From NCBI GenBank assembly GCA_945834545.1, contig CAMAHO010000028.1:1-16932 (forward strand): 16,932 bases of DNA, in the 5' to 3' direction. This document shows, piece after piece, positions 6,812-16,200 of this stretch. The position numbers were made by a program, and so were the translations under genes. Source of the stretch: an uncultured Lachnospiraceae bacterium. Its GTDB lineage: Bacteria; Bacillota; Clostridia; Lachnospirales; Lachnospiraceae. Within the stretch, counting starts at the first letter, position 1; every line of letters begins with the position of its first letter. A model generated the notes under the pieces. That model did no database searches. It had not been told where the DNA came from and worked only from the letters and a program-made list of their open reading frames with translations.

Positions 6812-7567
6812 TTATTTTTGCATCTTGTAAGGACCGTCTGCTGGATACCCACCCTTTAGTTTTTGCATGCCTCTTTGGATGGCATCCTTTGAATTTTTCC
6901 AGTCCGCCTCTTTATTCTTATAATCAAATTTCTCTATCATCCAGGAAACATCCTCAAACAGACGCTCCATATTGTCCTTCATCAACGGAAGCATGTCAGA
7001 ATAAAAGGCCTCCAAATCCGGTCCGCTTAAGGTCTCATCCGCCTGTTCTAGTACATCTGCAAAGTGACTCATACAAAAGCCCTTGCTCTTTTTCACCTTC
7101 TCTACAAAGACAGAATCGTTTTTGTATAAGTAGAAAAAGGTCTCTAAATAGCGCTTATAGGTCTGGGCAATCTGTTCACAGATGTAGCAGGAGGATTCCC
7201 TATCTCTAAGCCATTCCACAATGGGATTGGCGGAGCTTGCAGGTCGAAACAGGGACTTGGAGGAGCGTTTAGGGGAATAGCTCTTGAACTTGTTTTCCAT
7301 CTCCTTGAGCGTTTTTTTATAGTGTGTCTTTAGGATCCAGGCATTTCCCAAGGTATTTCCGTATTCAAACATGTTCTTGAAATGCTCCCTGCAAAAGCCG
7401 GCTTTGTCTGTTAAATCCCGCACATCGGATTCCATATAGGAGGCACAGCTGCCTAAGACATACTCTATGATGTCCTCTTTGGTTTTGCGATAGATAAAAC
7501 AAAAGGGGCACTCGTCGTTGGCGTTGACAGCATCGTTTAAGGGGATGGTATAAAGCATTTCTTTCAT
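6812..7567 (-). CDS. DUF6062 family protein with duplicated CxxC...CxxH modules
   Basis: A 251-residue probable cytosolic protein that I recognise as DUF6062, a family of unknown function. Two similar modules are visible. The first has C20-P-F-C23 and then GFC59-R-E-H62-F, 35 residues after C23. The second has C127-Y-I-C130 and then GFC165-M-S-H168-F, 34 residues after C130. Each has the ligands for one Cys3-His metal site, so two structural zinc sites are plausible, though iron or redox use cannot be excluded. Between and after the modules lie charged helical segments. There is no signal peptide or transmembrane stretch. AAAGGAG 8 bases upstream of the ATG supports the start. It is divergent from degV across a shared 275-base promoter region and convergent with tetR. 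Confidence 0.8.
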   Translation of the reverse strand: MKEMLYTIPLNDAVNANDECPFCFIYRKTKEDIIEYVLGSCASYMESDVRDLTDKAGFCREHFKNMFEYGNTLGNAWILKTHYKKTLKEMENKFKSYSPKRSSKSLFRPASSANPIVEWLRDRESSCYICEQIAQTYKRYLETFFYLYKNDSVFVEKVKKSKGFCMSHFADVLEQADETLSGPDLEAFYSDMLPLMKDNMERLFEDVSWMIEKFDYKNKEADWKNSKDAIQRGMQKLKGGYPADGPYKMQK

Positions 7568-7627
7568 GGTATAGACTCCTTTACAGTGTCGCGTCTGTGG
7601 TAAAATCTGACGGTCGCAATTTTATTC

Positions 7628-7656
7628 ATGGTAAGGCAAGAGGCGAAATAGGTCAA
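7628..7656 (-). promoter_or_regulatory. Candidate promoter for the DUF6062 gene
   Basis: On the minus strand TTGACC (7651-7656) is a good -35 and TACCAT (7628-7633) a fair -10, separated by exactly 17 bases. The predicted transcript would start about 50 bases upstream of the ATG at 7567. The -10 matches four of six consensus bases. Confidence 0.45.
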
Positions 7657-7687
7657 GGTTTTGTAAAGCAAACCAGAAACTATTTGC

Positions 7688-7710
7688 TACATAGTATTTA
7701 AAACTATGTA
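7688..7710. promoter_or_regulatory. Operator-like inverted repeat between DUF6062 and degV genes
   Basis: TACATAGT (7688-7695) and ACTATGTA (7703-7710) are perfect 8-base inverted arms around ATTTAAA, with partial symmetry extending further outward. The site lies about 25 bases upstream of the candidate degV -35 and about 30 bases upstream of the candidate -35 of the DUF6062 gene. This is the size and spacing of a dimeric regulator site. There is no T-run to suggest a terminator. The protein that might bind it is unknown. Confidence 0.4.
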
Positions 7711-7735
7711 AGAAAATAATTTATACTATTAAATG

Positions 7736-7764
7736 TTGTAATTGATAGCAAGATGTGATATGGT
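7736..7764 (+). promoter_or_regulatory. Candidate extended -10 promoter for degV
   Basis: TTGTAA (7736-7741) and TATGGT (7759-7764) are separated by 17 bases. TG at 7756-7757 with one base before the hexamer forms an extended -10, a common Bacillota feature. The resulting leader would be roughly 70 bases long. Confidence 0.5.
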
Positions 7765-7842
7765 AGATGTAGTTTGACTTTAGAGTGTAGGAGGCAGGAT
7801 AAACTCGGGCCAGTGTGCAAAAGAGGTTATCCGTAATGGTTT

Positions 7843-8745
7843 ATGAGTGAGATATATCAGATTATTTCAGATGGTTCCTGTGATTTGGACCCTAAGATAG
7901 CAGAAGAGGCAAAGGTGAAGGTGGTTCCCTTTTATGTTTCCTTTGATGGAGAGAACTATGAGAAGGAGATAGAAGAGGTTGGCATTCGTGACTTTTATCA
8001 GAAAATGGTGGACAATCCGAAGCTGTTTCCCAAGTCCTCTCTTCCGTCAACACAGGACTATATAGATGCGTTCACACCCTATGTAAATCAGGGTATTCCT
8101 ATCATTTGTATCTGCATCACCACAAAATTCAGCGGTTCCTATCAGTCGGCTATGAATGCGAAGCAGATGATAGAGGAGGAACAGCCGGAGGCAAAGATTA
8201 CGGTAATCGATTCTACCATCAACACGGTATTGCAGGGGATTTATGTATTGGAGGCCTCCAGACTGCAAAAAGCAGGGAAGAGCTATGAGGAGACCATTGC
8301 CAGATTGGAAGAGATTAAGTCTACCGGACGCATCTTCTTTACGGTAGGAAGTATTGATTATTTAAAACACGGCGGACGAATCGGAAAGGTTGCCGGGGTG
8401 GCGGGAAGCGTTCTTGGCATCCGTCCGGTGATTACCCTGAAGGAAGGAGAAATTTTCCCCTCCGGTTTGGGAAGAAGCAGAAAGGGAACCCTTTCCAAGT
8501 CCACAGATTTGCTCTTAGCATACCTTAAGGAAAATGGCGGACCTGAGAAATTCAGCATGTGTATTGGCTATGGGTACGATAAGGCAGAAGCCGAGGAATT
8601 CCGTAAAACCACGGTGGAGAGACTGAATGGCGAAGGCTTTGCAGTGACGGCAGAGGATTTCCCACTGTTTCAGATAGGAGCCACCATCGCTGTACACACA
8701 GGACCCCATCCATTGGGTTATGGAATTGTAGAAAAGGGTTGTTGA
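7843..8745 (+). CDS. DegV family fatty-acid-binding protein
   Basis: A 300-residue DegV-fold protein. Members bind a fatty acid, and FakB proteins present it to the kinase FakA for phosphorylation and phospholipid synthesis. Visible family features are the N-terminal IISDGSCDL, the KSSLPST segment (64-70), CITTKFSGSY (91-100) in the lipid-binding region, TVGSIDYLKHGGRIG, and a C-terminal VHTGPHPLGYG with H285. Length is typical. No fakA-like gene is nearby, which is common for degV genes. A stop (7834-7836) just upstream fixes ATG 7843 as the first start. The ribosome binding context is odd: AGAGG (7822-7826) is 16 bases away, better placed for an overlapping four-codon frame beginning at 7836, and a perfect AGGAGG lies at 7789-7794. 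It is convergent with the HAD gene across a large inverted repeat. Confidence 0.93.
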   Translation: MSEIYQIISDGSCDLDPKIAEEAKVKVVPFYVSFDGENYEKEIEEVGIRDFYQKMVDNPKLFPKSSLPSTQDYIDAFTPYVNQGIPIICICITTKFSGSYQSAMNAKQMIEEEQPEAKITVIDSTINTVLQGIYVLEASRLQKAGKSYEETIARLEEIKSTGRIFFTVGSIDYLKHGGRIGKVAGVAGSVLGIRPVITLKEGEIFPSGLGRSRKGTLSKSTDLLLAYLKENGGPEKFSMCIGYGYDKAEAEEFRKTTVERLNGEGFAVTAEDFPLFQIGATIAVHTGPHPLGYGIVEKGC

Positions 8746-8774
8746 TACAACGGTATTCTCCCTAATCGAAATGG

Positions 8775-8925
8775 AGTGCCCATTCCGGATTTCTATTATT
8801 TATTTGCAGACGCGCTTTCGCTCGAATCGCACCGTAACGGTACGTAAGCGAGCAAAGTACGCTCGCTAAGGACCGACGGTGCTACACGGTCTTTAAATAA
8901 ATAATAGAAATCCGGAGCGGGCACT
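8775..8925. repeat. Large inverted repeat with 31-base arms (MITE-like or dispersed hairpin)
   Basis: The left arm 8775-8805 and the right arm 8895-8925 are complementary at 29 of 31 positions; only AT versus GC at arm positions 8-9 differs. The 89-base interior holds three smaller hairpins: ACCGT/ACGGT (8831-8841), AGCGAGC/GCTCGCT (8847-8853 and 8861-8867), and GACCG/CGGTC (8871-8875 and 8887-8891). It has no coding capacity and sits between two convergent genes. It may terminate both transcripts, but no T-run follows on either side. Partly matching sequence at the right edge of the window suggests a repeat family. Confidence 0.8.
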
Positions 8926-8945
8926 TAATTTAGATATGGGAGATT

Positions 8946-9743
8946 TTATTTGTCGATTGCCTGGAGTAAGTCCCCTACTGTGTCAAAGATAACATCAGGG
9001 GGAAATTCCGTGGTGGAGATATCAGCCCGACTGGCCTCTCCGGTTAAAAGCAGACAGGTATCTACCCCGGCCTGTAAGCCGCAGGCAATGTCGGTGTAGA
9101 GGCGGTCTCCCACAACCAGGGTCTGGGAAGCGTCGAAGCCGGACAATTTTTGACACAGAGTCACCATGTCCGGGTTTGGCTTTCCCAGATAGATAGGCAC
9201 TTTATCGGTGGTAGAGGTTATCATATCACAGATAGCTCCGCAGTCAGGAATAAATCCGCCGTCCACCGGACAGCGAAGGTCCGGGTTGGTAGCATAGAAG
9301 GGAAGGGAGTACTGCTGTAATAGCAGACAGGTTTTGGAGACCTTTTCGTAGGTAATCTCGCTGTCGTAAGCCACCACCACACAGTCAGGCTTAGGTAGAA
9401 TTTCGTCTGTCACAAGAAGACCTTCCGAAGAAAGTTCGCTCAGGTAGGATTTGGTTCCCTGCACATAGATTCTTTTATCTTTATATGTCTCTAATAAGAA
9501 TTTTTTCATCATAAACCCCGAGGTCACAAACTGCTCAGGGGTGGTTTCCAAACCAAAGCTTTCCCGGAAGCGTTTTACATAGTCGGCTCCACCTTTGGTG
9601 GAATTGTTTGTGATGAAGAAGGAACTACCACCGATTCTATTGATATATTCTAATAGTTCCCTCGTCCCTTCAAAAAGCTTGTCCCCTAGAGCAAGGGTAC
9701 CGTCTATGTCAAATAAGAACAGTCTTTTTTCGGATAAATTCAT
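8946..9743 (-). CDS. HAD-IIA family phosphatase (NagD-like)
   Basis: A haloacid dehalogenase-superfamily hydrolase of about 265 residues, probably a cytosolic sugar-phosphate or nucleotide phosphatase; the substrate cannot be read from sequence. All four HAD motifs are present: FDIDGTL near the N-terminus (nucleophile and acid Asp, D12 and D14), ITNNST (motif II), the motif III lysine in GKPNPDM, and VVGDRLYTDIACG (motif IV). The type-IIA cap lies between motifs II and III, with GTKSYLSEL and ATNPDLRCPVDGG typical of the NagD/4-nitrophenylphosphatase group. An upstream GTG at 9764 is in frame, but GGGGGG at 9753-9758 is best placed for the ATG at 9743; the ATG at 9749 is nearly as good. It is divergent from addB and convergent with degV. 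The class is certain; the substrate is open. Confidence 0.92.
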   Translation of the reverse strand: MNLSEKRLFLFDIDGTLALGDKLFEGTRELLEYINRIGGSSFFITNNSTKGGADYVKRFRESFGLETTPEQFVTSGFMMKKFLLETYKDKRIYVQGTKSYLSELSSEGLLVTDEILPKPDCVVVAYDSEITYEKVSKTCLLLQQYSLPFYATNPDLRCPVDGGFIPDCGAICDMITSTTDKVPIYLGKPNPDMVTLCQKLSGFDASQTLVVGDRLYTDIACGLQAGVDTCLLLTGEASRADISTTEFPPDVIFDTVGDLLQAIDK

Positions 9744-9764
9744 TTCCATATTCCCCCCTATCAC

Positions 9765-9792
9765 TTGTAAACCGAAAAATCGTAGGTATAAT
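9765..9792 (+). promoter_or_regulatory. Promoter of the addBA operon
   Basis: TTGTAA (9765-9770) and a perfect TATAAT (9787-9792) are separated by 16 bases. The addB ATG is 34 bases further downstream, behind GGAGG. The -35 lies just beyond the 5' end of the divergent HAD gene, so the two genes share a compact intergenic region. Confidence 0.6.
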
Positions 9793-9825
9793 AGTTATAG
9801 AAAAACATTATCTCCCGGAGGCAGC

Positions 9826-12800
9826 ATGAGTTTACGGTTTTATTTTGGGCCTTCTGATGAAGAATTATGCAGAAGGGTGTATCAAGAAATTATAGAACAG
9901 TCCTTGGCGAAAGAGCAAGATAAATTTCTGATTATCGTACCGGATCAGTTCACCATGCAGACACAAAAGCAATTGGTAGCTATGCATCCCAGAGGCGGCA
10001 TATTAAATATTGATGTGCTGAGCTTTGAAAGATTGCATTACCGTGTCATGGAGGAGTTGGGGCAGGAGAGCAAGCCTGTTTTAGATGATACCGGCAAGAG
10101 CCTGGTACTACAAAAGGTAGCTGCGGGATTAAAGGAAAAATGTCCTGTGTTAGGTGGATTCTTGTCCAGACAGGGCTATATCCACGAGATGAAGAGTATG
10201 ATTTCCGAGTTTATGCAATACGGAATCGGGGATAAGGAGCTGGAAAGCCTGGAGGACTTTTCTCTGGGGCGTGGGGCTTTGGTTGGAAAGCTTAAGGACC
10301 TGCACACGGTGTATAAAGGATTTCGTGAGTACATTAAAGATCACTTTATTCCCACAGAAGAGGTTTTGGATGTGCTGCGATGCAATTTGCCCAAATCTCA
10401 AATCGTACGGGACAGTGTCATCGTATTAAACGGTTTTACGGGCTTTACTCCGGTACAGATTCGGTTGGTGGAAGAGCTGTTAAAGGTGGGCAGGGAAGTG
10501 ATTGTCACCCTGGTGCTGGGAGAAGAAGAAAATCCTTATATGATGAAGGGGGAACAGGAGCTTTTCTACCTGACCAAGAGGACAGTGGAGCAGTTGGAGA
10601 CCCTGGCCTGGGATCAGGAGATCAAACGAGACAGGACAAAAGACATTTTCTGCTCGTTTCAGACTACAGGAACGCAGATGCGTTTCCTGGCAGAGAACTT
10701 ATTTCGATATGATGCAAAGAGCTGTGAGACCTGCGATGGTCAGCTGGTTCTCTTTGAAACCCTGTCCTCCAAGAGTGAAATCCGCCAGATTGCCTCTTAT
10801 ATCGAGAAACTTACCCTGGAGGAGGGCTATGCCTATCGGGATATAGCGGTGATTCTGGGCAACCCTGAGGAAAGCGCCCCCTTTGTGGAGCAGGAGTTTT
10901 GCCGCTTACAGATTCCTCACTTTATAGACGCCTCCAGAGCGTTGCGGTTAAATCCTCTGGTGGAGTTTATTAAGAGTGCTTTGCAGCTGTTTTTGAAGGA
11001 TTTCAGCTACGATGCGGTGATGCATTATTTAAAGACCGGGATGACGGATTTCACCCGGGAAGAGGTAGATTTATTAGATAACTATCTGTTGGCCACAGGC
11101 ATTCGCGGACAAAGAAAGTGGAAACGTCAGTTTGTCACTAAGACACAGGATATGGGTGAAGAGGAGCTGGAACAGCTCCAGAGTCTGCAAAAGAGATTTA
11201 TGGAGTCCCTTGCGCCCTTACAGTCTGTCCAGGAAGAGAAGGCCAATGTTCTGGTAGAGCAGCTATATTGTTTCCTGACCTCTCTGAAGGTGCAGGATAA
11301 AATGAAACGTCTGGAAAGAGAGTTTGAGGCAAAACAGGATTTTGTCAAAGTCAAGGAATATAGTCAGATGTATCGCCTAATTATGGAGCTTTTAGAACAA
11401 ATCCACCAGCTTCTGGGGGAGGAGGTTCTTACCTGGAAGGAGTTTAGCGAATTGTTGGAGGCTGGTTTTGGGGAAATCCAGGTGGGCGTTTTGCCGAAAC
11501 AGGTAGACAGGGTGTTGGTAGGAGATATGCAAAGAACAAGACTGCGGGATGTAAAGGTATTGTTTTTTGCCGGCGTGAATGACTTAAATATTCCCAGGAG
11601 TGCTTCCAAGGGGGGCATCATCTCGGATATGGACAGGGAATTCCTGCAGCAGTCCGGTGTGGAATTAGCCCCTACTCCCAGACAGCAGATGTATATCCAG
11701 CGCTTTTATCTGTATTTGAATATGACAAAGCCCACAGAAAGGCTATATCTTTCTTACGGAAGAATCGGAGCAGACGGAAAGAGCAGAAGGCCTTCCTATT
11801 TATTCGGAGAGGTGCAGAAGCTGTTTCCGGGGCTTGCCATCAGCCATCCCGAGGAGGCAGCTTTGACAGAGAGGATTCAAACCAAAGAAGAGGGCTTGGA
11901 GCTGCTTGCAGAGCAGCTGCGGGACTATGCCCAGGGAATCCTGTCTCCGGAACAGACAGCGGATCTGTTTGCCCTATATGACGCGGTGGAGGACGAGGCA
12001 AGAAAGGGTAGGTACGAGGAGGCTGCCTTTCTGGAATACAAGGACAGACGGATTCCAAAACTGGTAGCCCTTGCCCTGTACGGCCACACCCTGGCAGGCA
12101 GTGTCACCAGATTTGAAAAGTATGCCGGCTGTGCGTACCAGTATTTTTTACAGTATGGACTAAAGCTGTCCCAGCGGGAGGAATTCGGTCTGGAGAACTA
12201 TGATTACGGAACCATCTATCACGCTGTGCTGGATGCCTTTTCCAGGGGGCTTACGGAGAACAAAAGGAATTGGGGAAACTTTGACGAGGCCTACGCCAAA
12301 GCAGAGATTCACAGGTGTCTGGAGACGATTTCTACTACCTATGGGGCAGCTGTTTTGTACAGCTCGCACCAATATATGTATGCTCTGGAGCAGATGGAAA
12401 AGGTGTTACTGCGCTCGGTCATGACAATCCAGTACCAGCTGAAAAAGGGAAGCTTTGAACCCAAGGAATATGAGCTTGCTTTTCAGCATATTGGGGAGCT
12501 AAATGGTGAGAGCCTTAGGCTGAGTGAAGATGAAAGAATCTATCTGAATGGAAAAATAGACAGATTGGACACGGTACAAGAGGAAAACAAGCTGTATGTA
12601 AAGATTTTGGACTATAAGTCCAGTGAGCATAAATTTGATTTGGTGGGTTTATACCACGGTTTGTCTCTGCAGCTTATTGTGTATATGAAATATGCCCTGG
12701 ATGATCAGAAACGAAAGCATCCTGACAAGGAGGTGGAGCCGGCGGCTATGTTGTACTATCAGATGGCGGATCCGTGGATAGACTGTAAGGAGGAGCTTCC

Positions 12801-13212
12801 CCAGGAGGAAATCCGGGAGAAAATTTTTGCAGAATTAAAGACAAGCGGAATCGTGAATGCAAGTCAGGCTGTGCTTAACAGTCTGGACCGAGACTTAGAG
12901 CAGGGAAACAGCACTGTCATTCCGGTGGGAAAGAAAAAGGATGGGAGCCTAAGCGCAACCTCCAAGGTATTTACCAGGGAGGAATTTGAAATCCTGTCCC
13001 AGTATGCCACTAAAAAGATAAAGAGCCTGGGGGGAGAAATACTGGATGGGAACATCCGATTACAGCCCTATGAGCGAGACAAAAAGAGTGCCTGCGAATA
13101 CTGTCCTTTCCAGGCAGTTTGTGGATTTGACAAGGCGATTCCCGGCTGCAAACCCAGGGTTTTGTCGGCTATGGAGGAGGAAGAGGTCTTAAACAAGATG
13201 AAGGAGCAGTAA
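9826..13212 (+). CDS. addB: AddB subunit of the AddAB helicase-nuclease
   Basis: Subunit B (1128 residues) of the ATP-dependent AddAB complex, which unwinds and resects double-strand breaks for RecA-dependent repair and recognises Chi. The family start is clear (SLRFYFG, FLIIVPDQFTMQTQ, GGILNIDVLSFERLHYRV). The C-terminal nuclease is intact: D912 in GKIDR, D929 and K931 in LDYKSS, and the cysteines C769 and C1090-x2-C1093-x5-C1099 that hold a 4Fe-4S cluster in AddB proteins. Unusually, residues 8-15 (GPSDEELC) replace the GxSGSGKT-type Walker A that AddB relatives carry at this place. ATG 9826 is chosen because GGAGG ends 4 bases before it and homology begins there. The open frame runs upstream to 9595, but that part is antisense to the HAD gene. 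addA starts 3 bases after the stop. Confidence 0.96.
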   Translation: MSLRFYFGPSDEELCRRVYQEIIEQSLAKEQDKFLIIVPDQFTMQTQKQLVAMHPRGGILNIDVLSFERLHYRVMEELGQESKPVLDDTGKSLVLQKVAAGLKEKCPVLGGFLSRQGYIHEMKSMISEFMQYGIGDKELESLEDFSLGRGALVGKLKDLHTVYKGFREYIKDHFIPTEEVLDVLRCNLPKSQIVRDSVIVLNGFTGFTPVQIRLVEELLKVGREVIVTLVLGEEENPYMMKGEQELFYLTKRTVEQLETLAWDQEIKRDRTKDIFCSFQTTGTQMRFLAENLFRYDAKSCETCDGQLVLFETLSSKSEIRQIASYIEKLTLEEGYAYRDIAVILGNPEESAPFVEQEFCRLQIPHFIDASRALRLNPLVEFIKSALQLFLKDFSYDAVMHYLKTGMTDFTREEVDLLDNYLLATGIRGQRKWKRQFVTKTQDMGEEELEQLQSLQKRFMESLAPLQSVQEEKANVLVEQLYCFLTSLKVQDKMKRLEREFEAKQDFVKVKEYSQMYRLIMELLEQIHQLLGEEVLTWKEFSELLEAGFGEIQVGVLPKQVDRVLVGDMQRTRLRDVKVLFFAGVNDLNIPRSASKGGIISDMDREFLQQSGVELAPTPRQQMYIQRFYLYLNMTKPTERLYLSYGRIGADGKSRRPSYLFGEVQKLFPGLAISHPEEAALTERIQTKEEGLELLAEQLRDYAQGILSPEQTADLFALYDAVEDEARKGRYEEAAFLEYKDRRIPKLVALALYGHTLAGSVTRFEKYAGCAYQYFLQYGLKLSQREEFGLENYDYGTIYHAVLDAFSRGLTENKRNWGNFDEAYAKAEIHRCLETISTTYGAAVLYSSHQYMYALEQMEKVLLRSVMTIQYQLKKGSFEPKEYELAFQHIGELNGESLRLSEDERIYLNGKIDRLDTVQEENKLYVKILDYKSSEHKFDLVGLYHGLSLQLIVYMKYALDDQKRKHPDKEVEPAAMLYYQMADPWIDCKEELPQEEIREKIFAELKTSGIVNASQAVLNSLDRDLEQGNSTVIPVGKKKDGSLSATSKVFTREEFEILSQYATKKIKSLGGEILDGNIRLQPYERDKKSACEYCPFQAVCGFDKAIPGCKPRVLSAMEEEEVLNKMKEQ

Positions 13213-13215
13213 GGA

Positions 13216-16200
13216 ATGGAAGTTCAATATACACCTAGTCAACAGAGGGTAATCGACCTGAGAGATTGCAACATCCTGGTGTCTGCCGCTGCAGGAAGCG
13301 GAAAAACAGCGGTATTGGTAGAGAGAATTATTCGTCGGGTGCTGGATGAAAGGCATCCCATTGATATCGACAGAATCTTGGTGCTGACATATACCAACGC
13401 GGCAGCAGGGGAGATGAAGGAGCGAATCCGCCAAGCGATTATGAAGGAGCTTACAAAGCATCCGGAATCCATCCATTTACAACGGCAGGCTTCCCTGATA
13501 CACAATGCACAAATTACCACTATGCATAGCTTCAACCTGTTTCTGGTACGGAATCACTTTAATGAGATTGGGCTGGACCCTGCCTTTCGTATTGCCAAGG
13601 AGGGCGAATTAAAACTGCTTTCCGGGGAGGTGCTGGAGGAGCTTTTGGAAGAAGCCTTCGAAAAAAGGGAGGAGAACTTTGAGGCCTTTTTGAATTATTT
13701 CCCCGGAAATGGCAGCGCGGAGGAGATTACCAGGGAGATTATCCGGTTGGCAGAGCTTGCAAACAGCTATCCCTTCCCGGAGGAGTGGTTAAGGGATAGA
13801 AAGATGGATTATCTCGTGGAGGAGGATTCCACAGAGGTGTTGACAGGACCGGCTATGGAGTATCTGGAAAGATACATAGATGCTGTTTTAGGCCAGGCCG
13901 TGGACACCTACAGGAAAATTATTTCGTTGATTCAGAGTCCAGCAGGACCTTATATGTATGGAGAAATGGTGGAGCAGGAGCTGGAAATCGTGCAGAACGC
14001 TTTAGACCAAAAGGGATGGAATCAAAAGAGAGAAAGTCTTTCCAATCTAAGCTTCGGCACCCTCTCCGGGAAAAAGGACGATACCGTGGATTCAGTGCTG
14101 AGAGAACAGGCAAAAACCCTTCGAAATAATGTGAAGAAAAGTCTATTGGACTTAAAGGAGGACTTTCTTGATGTGACGCCCCAGCTTTCTTTAGAACAGA
14201 CAAGGTGTATGAAAAAGCCCATGGATGCCCTGCTGGACTTGACCTGTGAATACCTGAGGCGAATGAAGGAGGCCAAGGCCGAGAGAAAAGTCATTGACTT
14301 TGGAGACATGGAGCATTTTGCCCTGGAGATTCTGGTTAAGCGAGAGGGAGAAGAGCTGGTAGCTACCCAGGTAGCCAGGGAATATCGGTCCTATTTTGAG
14401 GAAATCATGACAGATGAGTATCAGGACAGCAACCTGGTACAGGAGACCATACTCAATGTTCTTTCCGGACAGGAGGAGGGCAGATACAATCGGTTTATGG
14501 TGGGGGATGTGAAACAGAGCATTTACAAATTTCGTCTGGCCAGACCGGAGTTATTCTTGGAAAAGTTGGAATCCTATCAGGAGGAAGGCCCTTGCACAAA
14601 GGTCATTCTGTCCCAGAACTTTAGAAGCCGCCAGGTTATTTTACAGAGCGTCAATGATGTCTTCTCCAGGCTTATGAGTAAGGAGAAGGGTGGCATCGTA
14701 TACGATGAGGATGCAAGCCTGCATCCCGGTGCTGTCTACCCGGAGTATGAGGAGGCAGGAACGGAGTTTCTGTTTGTCGAAGCCCCGGGAGAGGGCAGCG
14801 AGGTATCCGCGAGAGAGGCTGAAATTCTGGCGATCGGCAATAAAATTCTCTGGCTTATGGAGCACTATCGAGTGACAGATAAAAAAACAGGAGAACTAAG
14901 ACCGGTGTGCTTTTCCGATATTGTTATATTAATGCGTTCTACCAGTGGAGTGGAGGATCGCTTTAAGCAGCTGTTGGGAGAAAAGGGAATTCCTGTTTAT
15001 ACGGAATCGAAAAAAGGGTATTTTGAGTCCAAGGAAATCCAGACTCTGTTAAATGTCCTAAAGGTGTTGGATAACCCCACCCAGGATATTCCTCTCTATG
15101 GTGTGTTAACCTCCTTGTTCGGCGGCTTTACGGAGGAGGAGCTGGCCGTCTTATGCAGTCAGAGAGAAAAAGGCTCAAGCCAGACCCTCTATCAGACCCT
15201 AAAGGAGCACATAGAAGAGGAAAAGGTTGGTAGGTTTTTGGACTGGCTGGAGCGGTATCGTAGCCTGGTAATCTATACTCCGATACGAGATTTGCTGGAA
15301 CTGCTGACAGAGGAGGCGGACTATCTGGACTATGTAGCGGCGCTTCCTTTGGGGGCCAGGAGAAAAGCCAATGTGGAAATGCTGTTTACCAAGGCCAGTG
15401 AGTTTGCTCAGACCAACTACTCCGGGCTGTTTCATTTTGTCAGATACATTGAAAAGCTTAAGTCCTATGATGAGGATTACGGGGAGGCAGATTTGCTAGA
15501 TGAGAATGCCCAGGTAGTGCGTCTTATGAGTATCCATAAGAGCAAGGGATTGGAATTTCCCATCACCTTCGTGGCAGGTCTGGATAAGCGTTTTAATCGT
15601 CAGGACATACAAAAAAATCTGGTGGCAGATATGGACTTAGGGCTGGGCGTGAAATATCAAAACAATTTCACCAGGGTTCGAAATACCACACTGAGGCACC
15701 GGGTCATTGTGAAAAAACTGATCGAAGATGCGGTTGGGGAGGAGCTTCGTGTCCTGTATGTGGCTATGACCAGGGCAAAGGAAAAGCTGTTTTTGTCTGC
15801 AGTCTGCAAGGACGCAGATAAACTGTCTGCAGCCATAGAGGAAGAACGAGCCGGGGGAGAAGAGGCCACTCTGTCCTATGGTGCCTTTTTGACAGCCAAG
15901 TCCTATCTGGATTTCCTGCTCCCGGTTCTTAGTGGATGTGAAATCCATCTTTCCGTAGTAGAAGCCACAGGGGTGATACGGGAAGAGGTGGAAGACATAG
16001 AGGAACGATGGGAAAGAAGAGAACGCTTAAATGCCTGGGAACGGGAACCGGAGGTGGTTGGCAGAAGGAAAATTCTTCGGGAGAAATTCAGTCGGACCTA
16101 TCCCCACGGTGATTTGGAAGGCCTGGTTGCCAAAACCACCGTTTCGGAGCTGAAAATTGCTGCCATGTCGGACCGGGATGAGGAGGCCTTCCATGCCTTC

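Noticed and set aside
6619..7209. 196-codon open frame on the plus strand
   Set aside because: It overlaps the end of tetR in another frame, crosses the tetR terminator and runs antisense to the DUF6062 gene. Its composition looks like a shadow frame.
6812..8745. A defence or signalling system formed by TetR, DUF6062 and DegV
   Set aside because: The genes are on different strands with separate candidate promoters, and none has a defence-type effector domain. Adjacency alone does not support a system.
9595..9825. Upstream extension of the addB open frame
   Set aside because: The 77 extra codons are antisense to the HAD gene and resemble no AddB. A strong ribosome binding site and promoter sit directly before ATG 9826.
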